64,000 bases of DNA from Bartonella sp. F02 (GTDB lineage: Bacteria; Pseudomonadota; Alphaproteobacteria; Rhizobiales; Rhizobiaceae), in the NCBI RefSeq assembly GCF_026929975.1, contig NZ_JANHOK010000001.1, forward strand, positions 62,001 through 126,000. The letters run 5' to 3'. The translations under genes and the position numbers were made by a program. The first letter of the stretch is position 1; each line of letters opens with the position of its first letter. Below the pieces are notes generated by a model. It had not been told where the DNA came from, ran no database searches, and saw only the letters and a program-made list of their open reading frames with translations. Below, one piece after another: positions 55,949 to 64,000 of the stretch.

Positions 55949-57610
55949 ATGATGCGCAATCAGAATGATGCCTTGAGTCTTACACCCGAATTAATAGATG
56001 CAGCTGTTCAGTCGAAAACTTGGCCGTTTGAAGAGGCGCGCAAAATTATTAAACGTTATGAAAAAACCGGTTACCCTGAGTGTGTTTTATTTGAAACAGG
56101 TTATGGACCTTCTGGTTTACCGCATATTGGGACTTTCGGAGAAGTTGCACGGACAACGATGGTGCGCCATGCATTTCATATTTTGACGGAGAATAAAGTA
56201 AAAACAAAACTACTTTGTTTTTCTGATGATATGGATGGGTTGCGAAAGGTTCCTGATAATGTTCCTGATCGTGAGAGGATGAAAAATTACCTTGGTCAAC
56301 CATTAAGTCAGGTTCCAGATCCTTTTGGCGATGCTTATCCTTCTTTTGGAGTTGCTAATAATGCACGTTTATGTGCTTTTCTTGATCGTTTTGGTTTTGA
56401 TTACGAATTTGCTAGTGCAACAGATTATTATAGTTCTGGTCGTTTCGATGAAACGCTTTTAAAAATTCTTTCTTGCTATGATAAGATTATGCAAATTGTT
56501 TTGCCAACGTTGGGTGAAGAGCGACGAGAAACTTATTCACTCTTTTTGCCTATTTCTCCTATTTCTGGGAAAGTACTACAAGTTCCGATGATTGCTCGGA
56601 ATGTTGAAAAAGGAACTGTTACTTATATCGAGCCTGAAACCGGTGAAGCCATTGAAACAGAGGTTACAGGTGGTAAAGTTAAGTGTCAGTGGAAAGTGGA
56701 TTGGGCAATGCGCTGGAAAGCGCTTGACGTTGATTATGAAATGGCGGGGAAAGATCTTATCGATTCAACAAATCTTTCTTCTAAAATTTGTAAGGTTCTC
56801 GGTGGAATTCCACCTGAAGGATTTAATTATGAGCTCTTTTTAGATGAAAAAGGGCAAAAAATTTCCAAATCCAAAGGCAATGGTTTAACGATTGATGAGT
56901 GGTTAACTTATGCACCAACAGAAAGTTTAGCTCTCTATATGTTTTTAAAGCCTAAAACAGCAAAGCGGCTTTATTTTGATGTCATTCCAAAAGCTGTAGA
57001 TGAATATTATGCACATCTTTCAGCTTATGGTCGTCAACAACAAAAGGAGCAAATAAATAATCCTGTATGGCATATTCATAATGGTTGTCCTCCAAAAGTT
57101 GAATTGCCTGTGTCATTTGCCATGCTTTTGAACTTGGTAAGTGCTTCAAATGCCGAAAATAAAGAAGTTCTTTGGGGATTTATTTCACGTTATGCTCAAG
57201 GAGCAAATGCACAAACTTATCCAATGCTTGACAAATTGGTAGAGTTTGCCATTAAATATTTTGATGTTTTTGTTAAACCAAATAAAAAATTTAGAATACC
57301 TGATGAGAGTGAACGTTCAACATTAATGGCTATTGATGAAAAATTAGCAAGTTTACCAAAAGATATAGACGGGAATGTAATTCAAAATGCGATTCTTGAT
57401 GTTGCGCGTCTCATAGAACGTTATCAAGATCAAAGTAAAAAAAGCCCAGAAGGCGGACCTGGGGTTTCGAATGTATTTTTTCAAATGCTTTATGAAGTTC
57501 TTTTGGGACAAGAACGAGGGCCACGATTTGGGTCGTTTATAGCGATTTATGGAATTAATGAAATGCGTGCGTTGATTGCTGAGGCGCTTGCTCGTTCCGT
57601 GGAGGAATAA
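55949..57610 (+). CDS. lysS: Lysyl-tRNA synthetase, class I
   Basis: A 553-residue class I synthetase. The HIGH-type motif is [13 protein letters not shown] (about 50-62) and the KMSKS-type motif [12 protein letters not shown]. The C-terminal half is the helical anticodon-binding cage. Class I LysRS is the archaeal-type enzyme (lysK) kept by most alphaproteobacteria in place of the class II bacterial enzyme. Its last base is shared with the prfC start (TAATG). Confidence 0.94.
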   Translation: MMRNQNDALSLTPELIDAAVQSKTWPFEEARKIIKRYEKTGYPECVLFETGYGPSGLPHIGTFGEVARTTMVRHAFHILTENKVKTKLLCFSDDMDGLRKVPDNVPDRERMKNYLGQPLSQVPDPFGDAYPSFGVANNARLCAFLDRFGFDYEFASATDYYSSGRFDETLLKILSCYDKIMQIVLPTLGEERRETYSLFLPISPISGKVLQVPMIARNVEKGTVTYIEPETGEAIETEVTGGKVKCQWKVDWAMRWKALDVDYEMAGKDLIDSTNLSSKICKVLGGIPPEGFNYELFLDEKGQKISKSKGNGLTIDEWLTYAPTESLALYMFLKPKTAKRLYFDVIPKAVDEYYAHLSAYGRQQQKEQINNPVWHIHNGCPPKVELPVSFAMLLNLVSASNAENKEVLWGFISRYAQGANAQTYPMLDKLVEFAIKYFDVFVKPNKKFRIPDESERSTLMAIDEKLASLPKDIDGNVIQNAILDVARLIERYQDQSKKSPEGGPGVSNVFFQMLYEVLLGQERGPRFGSFIAIYGINEMRALIAEALARSVEE

Positions 57611-59187
57611 TGGAAAAGTTAGCGCAAGAAGTAAAGCAGAGACGGACATTTGCGATTATTGCTCACCCCGATGCGGGAAAAACGACACTGACAGAAAAAC
57701 TTTTGTTGTTTGGGGGAGCTATTCAGCTTGCTGGTGAAGTCAAGGCAAAAAAAGATCGTATTCAAACACGTTCAGATTGGATGAATATTGAACGTGATCG
57801 TGGTATTTCAGTGGTCACATCCGTTATGACATTTGAATATGAAGGTCATATCTTTAATTTGTTAGATACGCCAGGACACGAAGATTTTGCAGACGATACA
57901 TATCGCACACTTACTGCTGTTGATAGTGCTGTTATGGTTTTGGATGGTGCGCGCGGAATTGAGCCAAGAACATTAAAATTATTTGAGGTGTGTCGGATGC
58001 GAGACATTCCTATTGTTACTTTTGTTAACAAGATGGATCGTGAGGCACGTGATCCTCTAGAGATATTAGATGAGATTGAAGAAAAACTCGCACTGGATAC
58101 GGCACCTATTACATGGCCTATTGGCGCAGGTAAAGATTTCGTTGGCACTTTTGATCTTCATCGTAATTGTTTTCGTCAAAAAGATAATGAAATAACACCA
58201 CGTTCTATTTCTGGTCTCAATGAAGTTGCAGAATTACTGCCTGAAAATCAGCGTATGTCTTTTATGGATGGAGTACAGCTTGCGCGAGATGCTTGTAAAA
58301 GTTTTAATCTTCAAGCTTTTTATGAAGGACATATGACACCCGTTTATTTTGGTTCGGCATTACGAAATTTTGGTGTTCGTGATTTGATTAATGCTCTTGT
58401 TGATTTTGGTCCAAGTCCTCGTAATCAGGTGGCAGATACACGGGATGTTATCGCTACTGAATCAAAAATGACAGGGTTTGTTTTTAAAATTCAGGCGAAT
58501 ATGGATCCCAATCATCGTGATCGTATTGCGTTTTTGCGAGTGTGTTCGGGAACGCTTGAGCGTGGTATGAAAGCAAAATTAGTCAGAACTGGAAAATCGA
58601 TGACTCTTTCTACGCCGCAGTTCTTTTTTGCGCGTTCACGACAAATTGCTGATCAAGCTTATGCCGGTGATATTGTGGGTATTCCCAATCATGGGACGTT
58701 GCGTATTGGTGATACTTTAACTGAAGGAGAAAGTATTCTCTTTAAAGGTGTACCCAATTTTGCTCCAGAAATTTTGCGTCGCGTTTGTTTAGGCGATCCT
58801 ATGAAAGCGAAAAAGCTTAAAGATGCTTTGCAGCAAATGGCTGAAGAAGGTGTTGTTCAATTATTTATTCCTGATGATGGATCACCAGCTCTTATTGGTG
58901 TGATTGGCGCTTTGCAAATTGATGTTTTAACAGAGCGGTTGAAGGTAGAATATTTTTTACCGGTGAGTTTTGAACCAGCGCGTTTTAGCGTATGTCGTTG
59001 GATCTCTTCAGAGAATAAGGATGAGCTTCAAAAATTTCTAACAAATCATCGTTCTGCTATTGCTCATGATTTGGATGGTGATCCAGTGTTTTTAGCAGAC
59101 AATCATTTTTCATTAAATTATGAAGCAGAACGCGCTCCGAAAATCAAATTTGCAACGTTTAAAGATTATCAGATACATTCTAAATAG
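57610..59187 (+). CDS. prfC: Peptide chain release factor 3
   Basis: A 525-residue translational GTPase. G1 is IIAHPDAGKTTLTEKLL (about 16-32), then GAIQLAGEVKAKK, SDWMNIERDRGISVVTSVM, G3 DTPGHEDFADDTYR and G4 TFVNKMDREARDPLEILDEIE. Domain II/III segments GFVFKIQANMDPNHRDRIAFLR and VGVIGALQIDVL-type sequence fit RF3. It recycles RF1/RF2 after termination. Coupled to lysS by a 1-nt overlap. Confidence 0.95.
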   Translation: MEKLAQEVKQRRTFAIIAHPDAGKTTLTEKLLLFGGAIQLAGEVKAKKDRIQTRSDWMNIERDRGISVVTSVMTFEYEGHIFNLLDTPGHEDFADDTYRTLTAVDSAVMVLDGARGIEPRTLKLFEVCRMRDIPIVTFVNKMDREARDPLEILDEIEEKLALDTAPITWPIGAGKDFVGTFDLHRNCFRQKDNEITPRSISGLNEVAELLPENQRMSFMDGVQLARDACKSFNLQAFYEGHMTPVYFGSALRNFGVRDLINALVDFGPSPRNQVADTRDVIATESKMTGFVFKIQANMDPNHRDRIAFLRVCSGTLERGMKAKLVRTGKSMTLSTPQFFFARSRQIADQAYAGDIVGIPNHGTLRIGDTLTEGESILFKGVPNFAPEILRRVCLGDPMKAKKLKDALQQMAEEGVVQLFIPDDGSPALIGVIGALQIDVLTERLKVEYFLPVSFEPARFSVCRWISSENKDELQKFLTNHRSAIAHDLDGDPVFLADNHFSLNYEAERAPKIKFATFKDYQIHSK

Positions 59188-59225
59188 ATAAATATTTTTA
59201 CTACAGAAGAAGATTTGTTATTCAA

Positions 59226-59263
59226 ATTAAACAAGAAGGACTTTTTAGTCCTTTTTGTTTAAT
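59226..59263. terminator. Bidirectional intrinsic terminator between prfC and trxA
   Basis: 17-bp arms (59226-59242 and 59247-59263, one G-U pair) with a TTTT loop; AAGGACT/AGTCCTT forms the GC-containing core. T-rich tracts follow on the plus strand (GAAAATTTTTTT). The genes on either side converge here. Confidence 0.8.
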
Positions 59264-59284
59264 GAAAATTTTTTTAGAAATAAA

Positions 59285-59608
59285 TTAACGGAGATTCTCT
59301 GTAATCCATTCAGAAAGACGTCCTTTAGGAGCACTTCCAACCATATTAGATGAAACATTTCCATTTTTGAACATTAAAAGAGTGGGAATTGAACGTACAC
59401 CATATTGAGCGGCGAGTTCTGGATTTTCATCAATGTTGACTTTAGCAATGATTACTTGGTCTTTCATTTCTGTTGAAATTTCATCAAGGAGAGGTGCAAT
59501 CATTTTGCAAGGTCCGCACCATTCAGCCCAAAAATCAACAACGACAGGAGTTGAAGAAGACAGAACTTCGTCTTTGAAATTGTTATTATCAATTTTTATA
59601 CATGCCAT
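59285..59608 (-). CDS. trxA: Thioredoxin
   Basis: A 107-residue classical thioredoxin with the active site [15 protein letters not shown] (Cys31 and Cys34 region) and the conserved cis-proline loop [13 protein letters not shown]. It reduces cytoplasmic protein disulfides. It follows addA on the minus strand by about 110 bp, matching the addB-addA-trxA order of other Rhizobiales. Confidence 0.95.
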   Translation of the reverse strand: MACIKIDNNNFKDEVLSSSTPVVVDFWAEWCGPCKMIAPLLDEISTEMKDQVIIAKVNIDENPELAAQYGVRSIPTLLMFKNGNVSSNMVGSAPKGRLSEWITENLR

Positions 59609-59716
59609 TGTTTTATCCTTTATATCTATCTTTATACATGGGTATAATTGTGCTTAATGTCAAATTATTGCAAAGATCATTTATAATAAGCAAGTTGTTT
59701 AAAAAGAAATTTCTTT

Positions 59717-62700
59717 TTATGTTGAGGTTTCATAAAGTAATGCATCAAGTCTTTCAGAAGAAAGTGTAAAAATTTTTGCATCTTTACTATAGATGAGGAG
59801 AGCTTGTATATCTTTATCGGGGTGAATATTGTGCAGCAATTTTTTATAAAGAGCCATTTGTAACAAATAATGAGGCGAAATATCAGTTTCGTCTTTTGGT
59901 GAAGTTCCAGTTTTAAAGTCAGCAAAAAGAATACGATTTTGTGTAATACATAAACGATCAATTTGACCGGAAACAGTTCGTTCTTTGCCACGAATTTTGA
60001 TGGTTCCCATTAATGATACTTCAGCACGTGAAGAATGAGAAAAGAGTAATTTAAGATGCGGATGCTCTAAAAGCTTCAAAATATGTTGGAGTGCATCTTT
60101 TCTTTGAGTGTCATGCCAGTGAGAAGCCTTAACACTGAGGTAGCGTTGAGCATAATCTTGGCGTTTTTCAGGAGTGCAATTTGGTAGATACTGCAATAAC
60201 CGGTGAATCACATTACCATATTCAAGAGGAAAAGTTTTATTAGTGTTTTTTTCTCCTAAAACGGGTGAAATTATATGCTGTTTTGAATTGAAAGAAAATT
60301 CAGAATCCTCATCAATAGTAAGATTGGAAACAGAAGGTCTGAGTGGTTTTGGTAAAGCTGGCTCTATAAGCATTTTTTGATGAAAAAAAGCAGGAAGAGG
60401 TGGAAACGATTGACTAATTTCACAATTTATTTGTTCATCTATTGAAGGAGAAGAAGAGGGTGTGATAGAATAGTGCCAAGCTGCAATATCGTCTTCAGAG
60501 GTTTGGATAGCAACTGCGTGGGGAGTGAGAGCTTTTTTGACTAATTCTAACCACGTATCAGGGTTTTCTTTTTTATTTTTATAGCCACAAACAATTAATC
60601 GATCTTCAGCACGTGTCATACCAACATAAAGAAGACGTTTATATTCTTCGGTTGCTCGTTCTTTTAAATATGAAAATGCTTTTTTAGAAAGTTTTGTGTC
60701 AAATTCTTTATCTGGATGCCAGATAAAAGCTTTTCTGTCATTGAAGGGTAGTTTAAGCAAATGCGGCACATATTGTGAATGCAAGACTTCACTTCCTGGA
60801 TCAACAAGAAAGACAACAGCACTTTCTAAACCTTTCGCTGCGTGGATGGTCATAATACGAACTTCTTCATGACCCTGATCGAATTCACGTTTAATTTCTG
60901 GTTCGTTTTCATTCAATATTTCCAAAAAAGCTTGCAATCCAGGTAGGCCTGTTTTTTGAATAGCAAGCGTATAGTCCATGAAAGCATCAAGGACTTCATT
61001 TGCCTCAGATCCTAAATGAGCGATAATTTTTTGCCGTCCTTTATCGTTATTAAGAATATGGCTATAAAACTCAAAAACAGGCATTTTATCAACCAAATCA
61101 CGATATTTTTTGAGATTCTCAAAGGCATTTTTAAAAATGGTGTGTGATGAGGCATGAGTGCAAAGACTTTGCCAAAGTGATCCTATACGTTGTGCTGCAA
61201 GTTGATAAAGTTCATCTTCGCTAAGAGAAAAAAGAGGACTTTTCAAAACACAAGCCAGTGAAAGGTCATCGTGTGGTTGTAAGACAAATTGTGCAAGTGC
61301 CATTAAATCGCGAACACTAATATGATTTGTTAAGTATAAACGATCTTCACCAGATACGGGAATATTGCGAAGTTTAAGGGCGCGAGAAAGAGTAGGAACA
61401 AAAGAATCGCGTTTACGAACTAAAATCATAATGTCACTGGCACGCAGTAAGCGTCCTTTTCCTGGAAGCATTTCACCTTTGTGCAACCAATTGGCAATAG
61501 TTTCAGCAACTCTTTCTGCTAGTTGTATTTGAGGTGTATCCAAATAATCAACAGGGGAATGCCAATCATGAGGAAGTTCATTTGTTTCTGCAGCGATAGC
61601 ATCCCATACAATGACACTACCTGGACTGTTAATACGAATAGGCTCGTGGATCGTTTTCACATTATCGGCGGAAAGCCCTTTATAATTTTCTGGTGTTTCA
61701 AAAACAAGATCAACGCTTTTAAGAACCTCAGCAGTAGAACGAAAAGAATAATGCAGTTGTATTTTTTCAAATTTTTGATTGATTTGCTGTATTTTTTTTT
61801 GAATTATTCGACCGTTTTCAGCAAAATTTTCTGGTGCGGCACCTTGAAAAGAATAGATGGATTGCTTTTCATCTCCAACGGCAAAAAGAGTGCGAGTGTT
61901 TGTGCGGTGGCTATGACCTGTAAAAAATTCTTGCGCTAAAAGTTGAATGATTTGCCACTGTTCAGGATTTGTATCTTGAGCTTCATCGAGTAAAATATGA
62001 TCAATACCGCGATCAAGTTTATACTGTACCCATTGGCTTGCGCCTTTGCGTTGCAATAAATGGAGTGTGCGCTCAATGAGATCGTCAAAGTCTAGCAGAC
62101 CATTAGATTTTTTTAAATCTGCATAGGTTTTCAGATACATAGCACAAAGCTGAAAAGCCGCTATGTTGAGAGGAATGAGTTTTGCACATTGATATTTGTC
62201 TAAAAGGATAGAAAGTTGGTTTTGTTTGTTTTCAATCTCTTTTTGAATAAAAAAAGAATGTTCATGAAATTTTTTAGAAAAATGACGTGAAAAATTGCGT
62301 GGATCACCGCCAGTTGTAAAATAAATATTTGAAATAAGGTTGATGGTATCTCTTTCATCAGAAGATTTTGCTAACAAGGAGAATTTTTCAATTGTGTTTT
62401 TTGAGTTTCCGTTTCCATAAATTTTATATTGTTCTAGGATGTAAGAAGAAAGCGCAGCGGTTTGTTGAATTTTTTCCAGCAAGCATTGAGTTGTTTCATT
62501 AGGAGTTAAATCAAAAAGCGCATAGAGTTCTTTTTTTCCATTGTCAGATAAAATAAACGGTAAGAAATCAGAGAGCTCATGCTGATTTTGAACAGCTTCT
62601 TTTAATAATTGATCAAAGGTGCTTTCATTAATAATTTTAAGCAATTGTTTCAGTGTTTTTTGCGCTTCGCTTTGCGTTAAAAGTTGGCAACGTGCTTGTT

Positions 62701-63178
62701 TCAATAATTTTTCTTTGCTGATATCATCTAATAGTTCAAAATGGCCAGCAATATTGGCTTCTAGTGGAAATTGGTGTAATAAAGCTTCACAAAAAGCGTG
62801 AATCGTTTGAATTTTAAGACCACCAGGTGTTTCAAGAGCACGAGCAAAAAGTTGTCGTGCGTAAGTTAGTTTTTCTGCAGAGATAGATTTTTTATCAAGA
62901 TGCGATAAAGTTGTTTGAAGTTGCTCATCATCAAGTTCACTCCAGGTGGAAAGTGTACGAAAAATGCGTGATTGCATGACTGCAGCAGCAGCTTTGGTGT
63001 AAGTAAGACATAAAATGCGTGATGGAGGAGTACCGTTTAAAAGCAAACGAATAACACGTTCGCTTAAAACGTGAGTTTTTCCAGATCCTGCATTTGCAGA
63101 AACCCATACACTTGTTTGTGGATGGGTTGCTGTTTTTTGTGCATCAAGAGCGGCTTGAGGAATAGAGAAAGATGTCAT
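59717..63178 (-). CDS. addA: Double-strand break repair helicase-nuclease AddA
   Basis: A 1153-residue UvrD-like helicase with a C-terminal nuclease. Walker A is SANAGSGKTHVLSERV (about 28-43), Walker B LLDEAQDTNPEQW, motif III/IV regions include AVGDEKQSIYSFQGA and HYSFRSTAEVL, and EVRIMTIHAAKGLESAVVFLVDP and LLYVGMTRAEDRLIV are motifs V and VI. The nuclease PD-(D/E)xK core is ILFADFKTGTSP, with GQIDRLCI before it. With AddB it resects DNA ends up to Chi. It overlaps addB by 4 nt. Confidence 0.94.
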   Translation of the reverse strand: MTSFSIPQAALDAQKTATHPQTSVWVSANAGSGKTHVLSERVIRLLLNGTPPSRILCLTYTKAAAAVMQSRIFRTLSTWSELDDEQLQTTLSHLDKKSISAEKLTYARQLFARALETPGGLKIQTIHAFCEALLHQFPLEANIAGHFELLDDISKEKLLKQARCQLLTQSEAQKTLKQLLKIINESTFDQLLKEAVQNQHELSDFLPFILSDNGKKELYALFDLTPNETTQCLLEKIQQTAALSSYILEQYKIYGNGNSKNTIEKFSLLAKSSDERDTINLISNIYFTTGGDPRNFSRHFSKKFHEHSFFIQKEIENKQNQLSILLDKYQCAKLIPLNIAAFQLCAMYLKTYADLKKSNGLLDFDDLIERTLHLLQRKGASQWVQYKLDRGIDHILLDEAQDTNPEQWQIIQLLAQEFFTGHSHRTNTRTLFAVGDEKQSIYSFQGAAPENFAENGRIIQKKIQQINQKFEKIQLHYSFRSTAEVLKSVDLVFETPENYKGLSADNVKTIHEPIRINSPGSVIVWDAIAAETNELPHDWHSPVDYLDTPQIQLAERVAETIANWLHKGEMLPGKGRLLRASDIMILVRKRDSFVPTLSRALKLRNIPVSGEDRLYLTNHISVRDLMALAQFVLQPHDDLSLACVLKSPLFSLSEDELYQLAAQRIGSLWQSLCTHASSHTIFKNAFENLKKYRDLVDKMPVFEFYSHILNNDKGRQKIIAHLGSEANEVLDAFMDYTLAIQKTGLPGLQAFLEILNENEPEIKREFDQGHEEVRIMTIHAAKGLESAVVFLVDPGSEVLHSQYVPHLLKLPFNDRKAFIWHPDKEFDTKLSKKAFSYLKERATEEYKRLLYVGMTRAEDRLIVCGYKNKKENPDTWLELVKKALTPHAVAIQTSEDDIAAWHYSITPSSSPSIDEQINCEISQSFPPLPAFFHQKMLIEPALPKPLRPSVSNLTIDEDSEFSFNSKQHIISPVLGEKNTNKTFPLEYGNVIHRLLQYLPNCTPEKRQDYAQRYLSVKASHWHDTQRKDALQHILKLLEHPHLKLLFSHSSRAEVSLMGTIKIRGKERTVSGQIDRLCITQNRILFADFKTGTSPKDETDISPHYLLQMALYKKLLHNIHPDKDIQALLIYSKDAKIFTLSSERLDALLYETST

Positions 63179-64000
63179 GATTGATCCGCTTTATAAAAAT
63201 TATTCGACCATTCCCAATATCGTGCGAGATGATCATAATCACTTTCGTAATATTTTGGAGAAGGAACGGCATGGGAAAGATAACCGTGATGTGGGTTTTG
63301 ATAATCATTAATCAATTCAATAAGATTTTTCCAAGCTTTTTCACCAAGCAGAACAGCGTTTTCTTGGTCTTTTCCTTTCGTTGTTTCAATAATTGATTGA
63401 GGCTTAATTTTATTTCTGCCTTTTAAAGGAATATAAAATAAATTCGAAGGAGAAAGATCTTGAAATCCTCTAAAAGCCCCATGTATGAGTAAAGCGGCTT
63501 CTAAAGGGAGTTGTGGAAAGAGTAAAGCGCGAACTTGTTTGGATGAAGGAGGTTCGCCTGTTTTAAAATCAATAATTTCAGCCATTTTTCCAGGTAAAAT
63601 ATCAATTCTGTCAGCACGTCCTGAAAGAGTGACACCTGTTGTCCCTATAGGCATTGACTGGGCTATAACTTCAGCATGTCGTTCTCGAAATTCAAGACTT
63701 TGTTCCCATTTGATAATTAAAGGAGCAAGATTTTCAAATGAGGACCACCAAATTATTTCAATATCAGAAGGTAAGTTTAATTTGTCAAATTCTTGACGTC
63801 CAATAGTCAGTAAATCCTGTAATGCATTTGCAGTATGAGGGTTTTTTATTTGTGTACAAAAAGCAGCCATAATCGCGTGATAGAGAATACCGCGTTCTTT
63901 GGCATTGGGGTCATGAATAAGGGGTTTAAGTGGTTTGAGATGCAAGATTTTTTTGGCGTAAATAGCATAAGGGTCGTATCTCAATGTTTCTATTTCAGTG
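63175..64000 (-). CDS. addB: Double-strand break repair protein AddB, C-terminal part (starts outside window)
   Basis: The frame is open to the window edge. The visible ~275 residues include RYDPYAIYAKKILHLKPL, LAPLIIKWEQSLEFRERHAEVIAQS and the RecB-like nuclease core AEIIDFKTGEPPSSKQVRALLFPQLPLEAALL with the catalytic Asp and Lys, preceded by LSGRADRID. AddB is the second helicase-like/nuclease subunit of AddAB and recognises Chi. Its stop overlaps the addA start, typical of the operon. Confidence 0.92.
   Translation of the reverse strand, partial: TEIETLRYDPYAIYAKKILHLKPLKPLIHDPNAKERGILYHAIMAAFCTQIKNPHTANALQDLLTIGRQEFDKLNLPSDIEIIWWSSFENLAPLIIKWEQSLEFRERHAEVIAQSMPIGTTGVTLSGRADRIDILPGKMAEIIDFKTGEPPSSKQVRALLFPQLPLEAALLIHGAFRGFQDLSPSNLFYIPLKGRNKIKPQSIIETTKGKDQENAVLLGEKAWKNLIELINDYQNPHHGYLSHAVPSPKYYESDYDHLARYWEWSNNFYKADQS

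Overview
The window is AT-rich chromosomal DNA of an alphaproteobacterium of the order Rhizobiales, most likely a Bartonella species. Pointers are Omp19-, BA14K- and IalB-family envelope proteins, a seven-subunit Pha (Mrp-type) cation/proton antiporter, class I lysyl-tRNA synthetase, AddAB instead of RecBCD, and Rhizobiales gene order in which expected neighbours are missing (no hemE beside rho, no rpoN/hpf between lptB and ptsN). That pattern fits a reduced, haem-requiring, host-associated genome. The species cannot be named from the sequence alone.

Layout. 0-2 kb: 5' part of accA, xerD and a small membrane protein, all on minus. 2.2-3.3 kb: a tRNA-Arg(CCT) split by a 234-nt group I intron, then a tandem pair of periplasmic lysozyme-inhibitor-like (MliC/PliC) genes. 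3.4-9.4 kb: minus-strand pha operon (phaAB, C, D, E, F, G). 9.6-12.7 kb: BA14K-family protein and a carboxynorspermidine decarboxylase/dehydrogenase pair. 12.8-21.8 kb: minus-strand TCA-cycle block mdh-sucC-sucD-sucA-sucB-lpdA. 22-29.5 kb: zapE and omp19 on minus, then dapF, mtaB, ftsY, yciB, gloB and a secreted protein of unknown function on plus.

29.5-43 kb is the core replication-origin neighbourhood. rho, mnmE, mnmG, rsmG, parA and parB run leftward; ppsR, maf, coaE, dnaQ and polA run rightward. The 493-bp AT-rich gap at the divergence point (36488-36980) carries one perfect and two near-perfect DnaA boxes and is the best oriC candidate. Three parS-like 16-mers lie at 24.5, 31.8 and 33.9 kb. 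Between dnaQ and polA, on the minus strand, is a probable small RNA with anti-Shine-Dalgarno sequence and an intrinsic terminator.

43-64 kb: an endonuclease/exonuclease/phosphatase-family protein, a BI-1/YbhL membrane protein, a decayed acyltransferase pseudogene, lspA, two RNA methyltransferase-type genes, lapA-ihfB, the LPS-transport cluster lptC-lptA-lptB, a 1-kb gene-free stretch, ptsN, an IalB-family protein, rlmN, a 40-residue membrane protein, lysS, prfC, trxA, addA and the 3' part of addB. Most genes are housekeeping. The unusual material is in the intron-split tRNA, the candidate origin with its parS-like sites, the candidate sRNA, the duplicated lysozyme inhibitor and the eroded loci.
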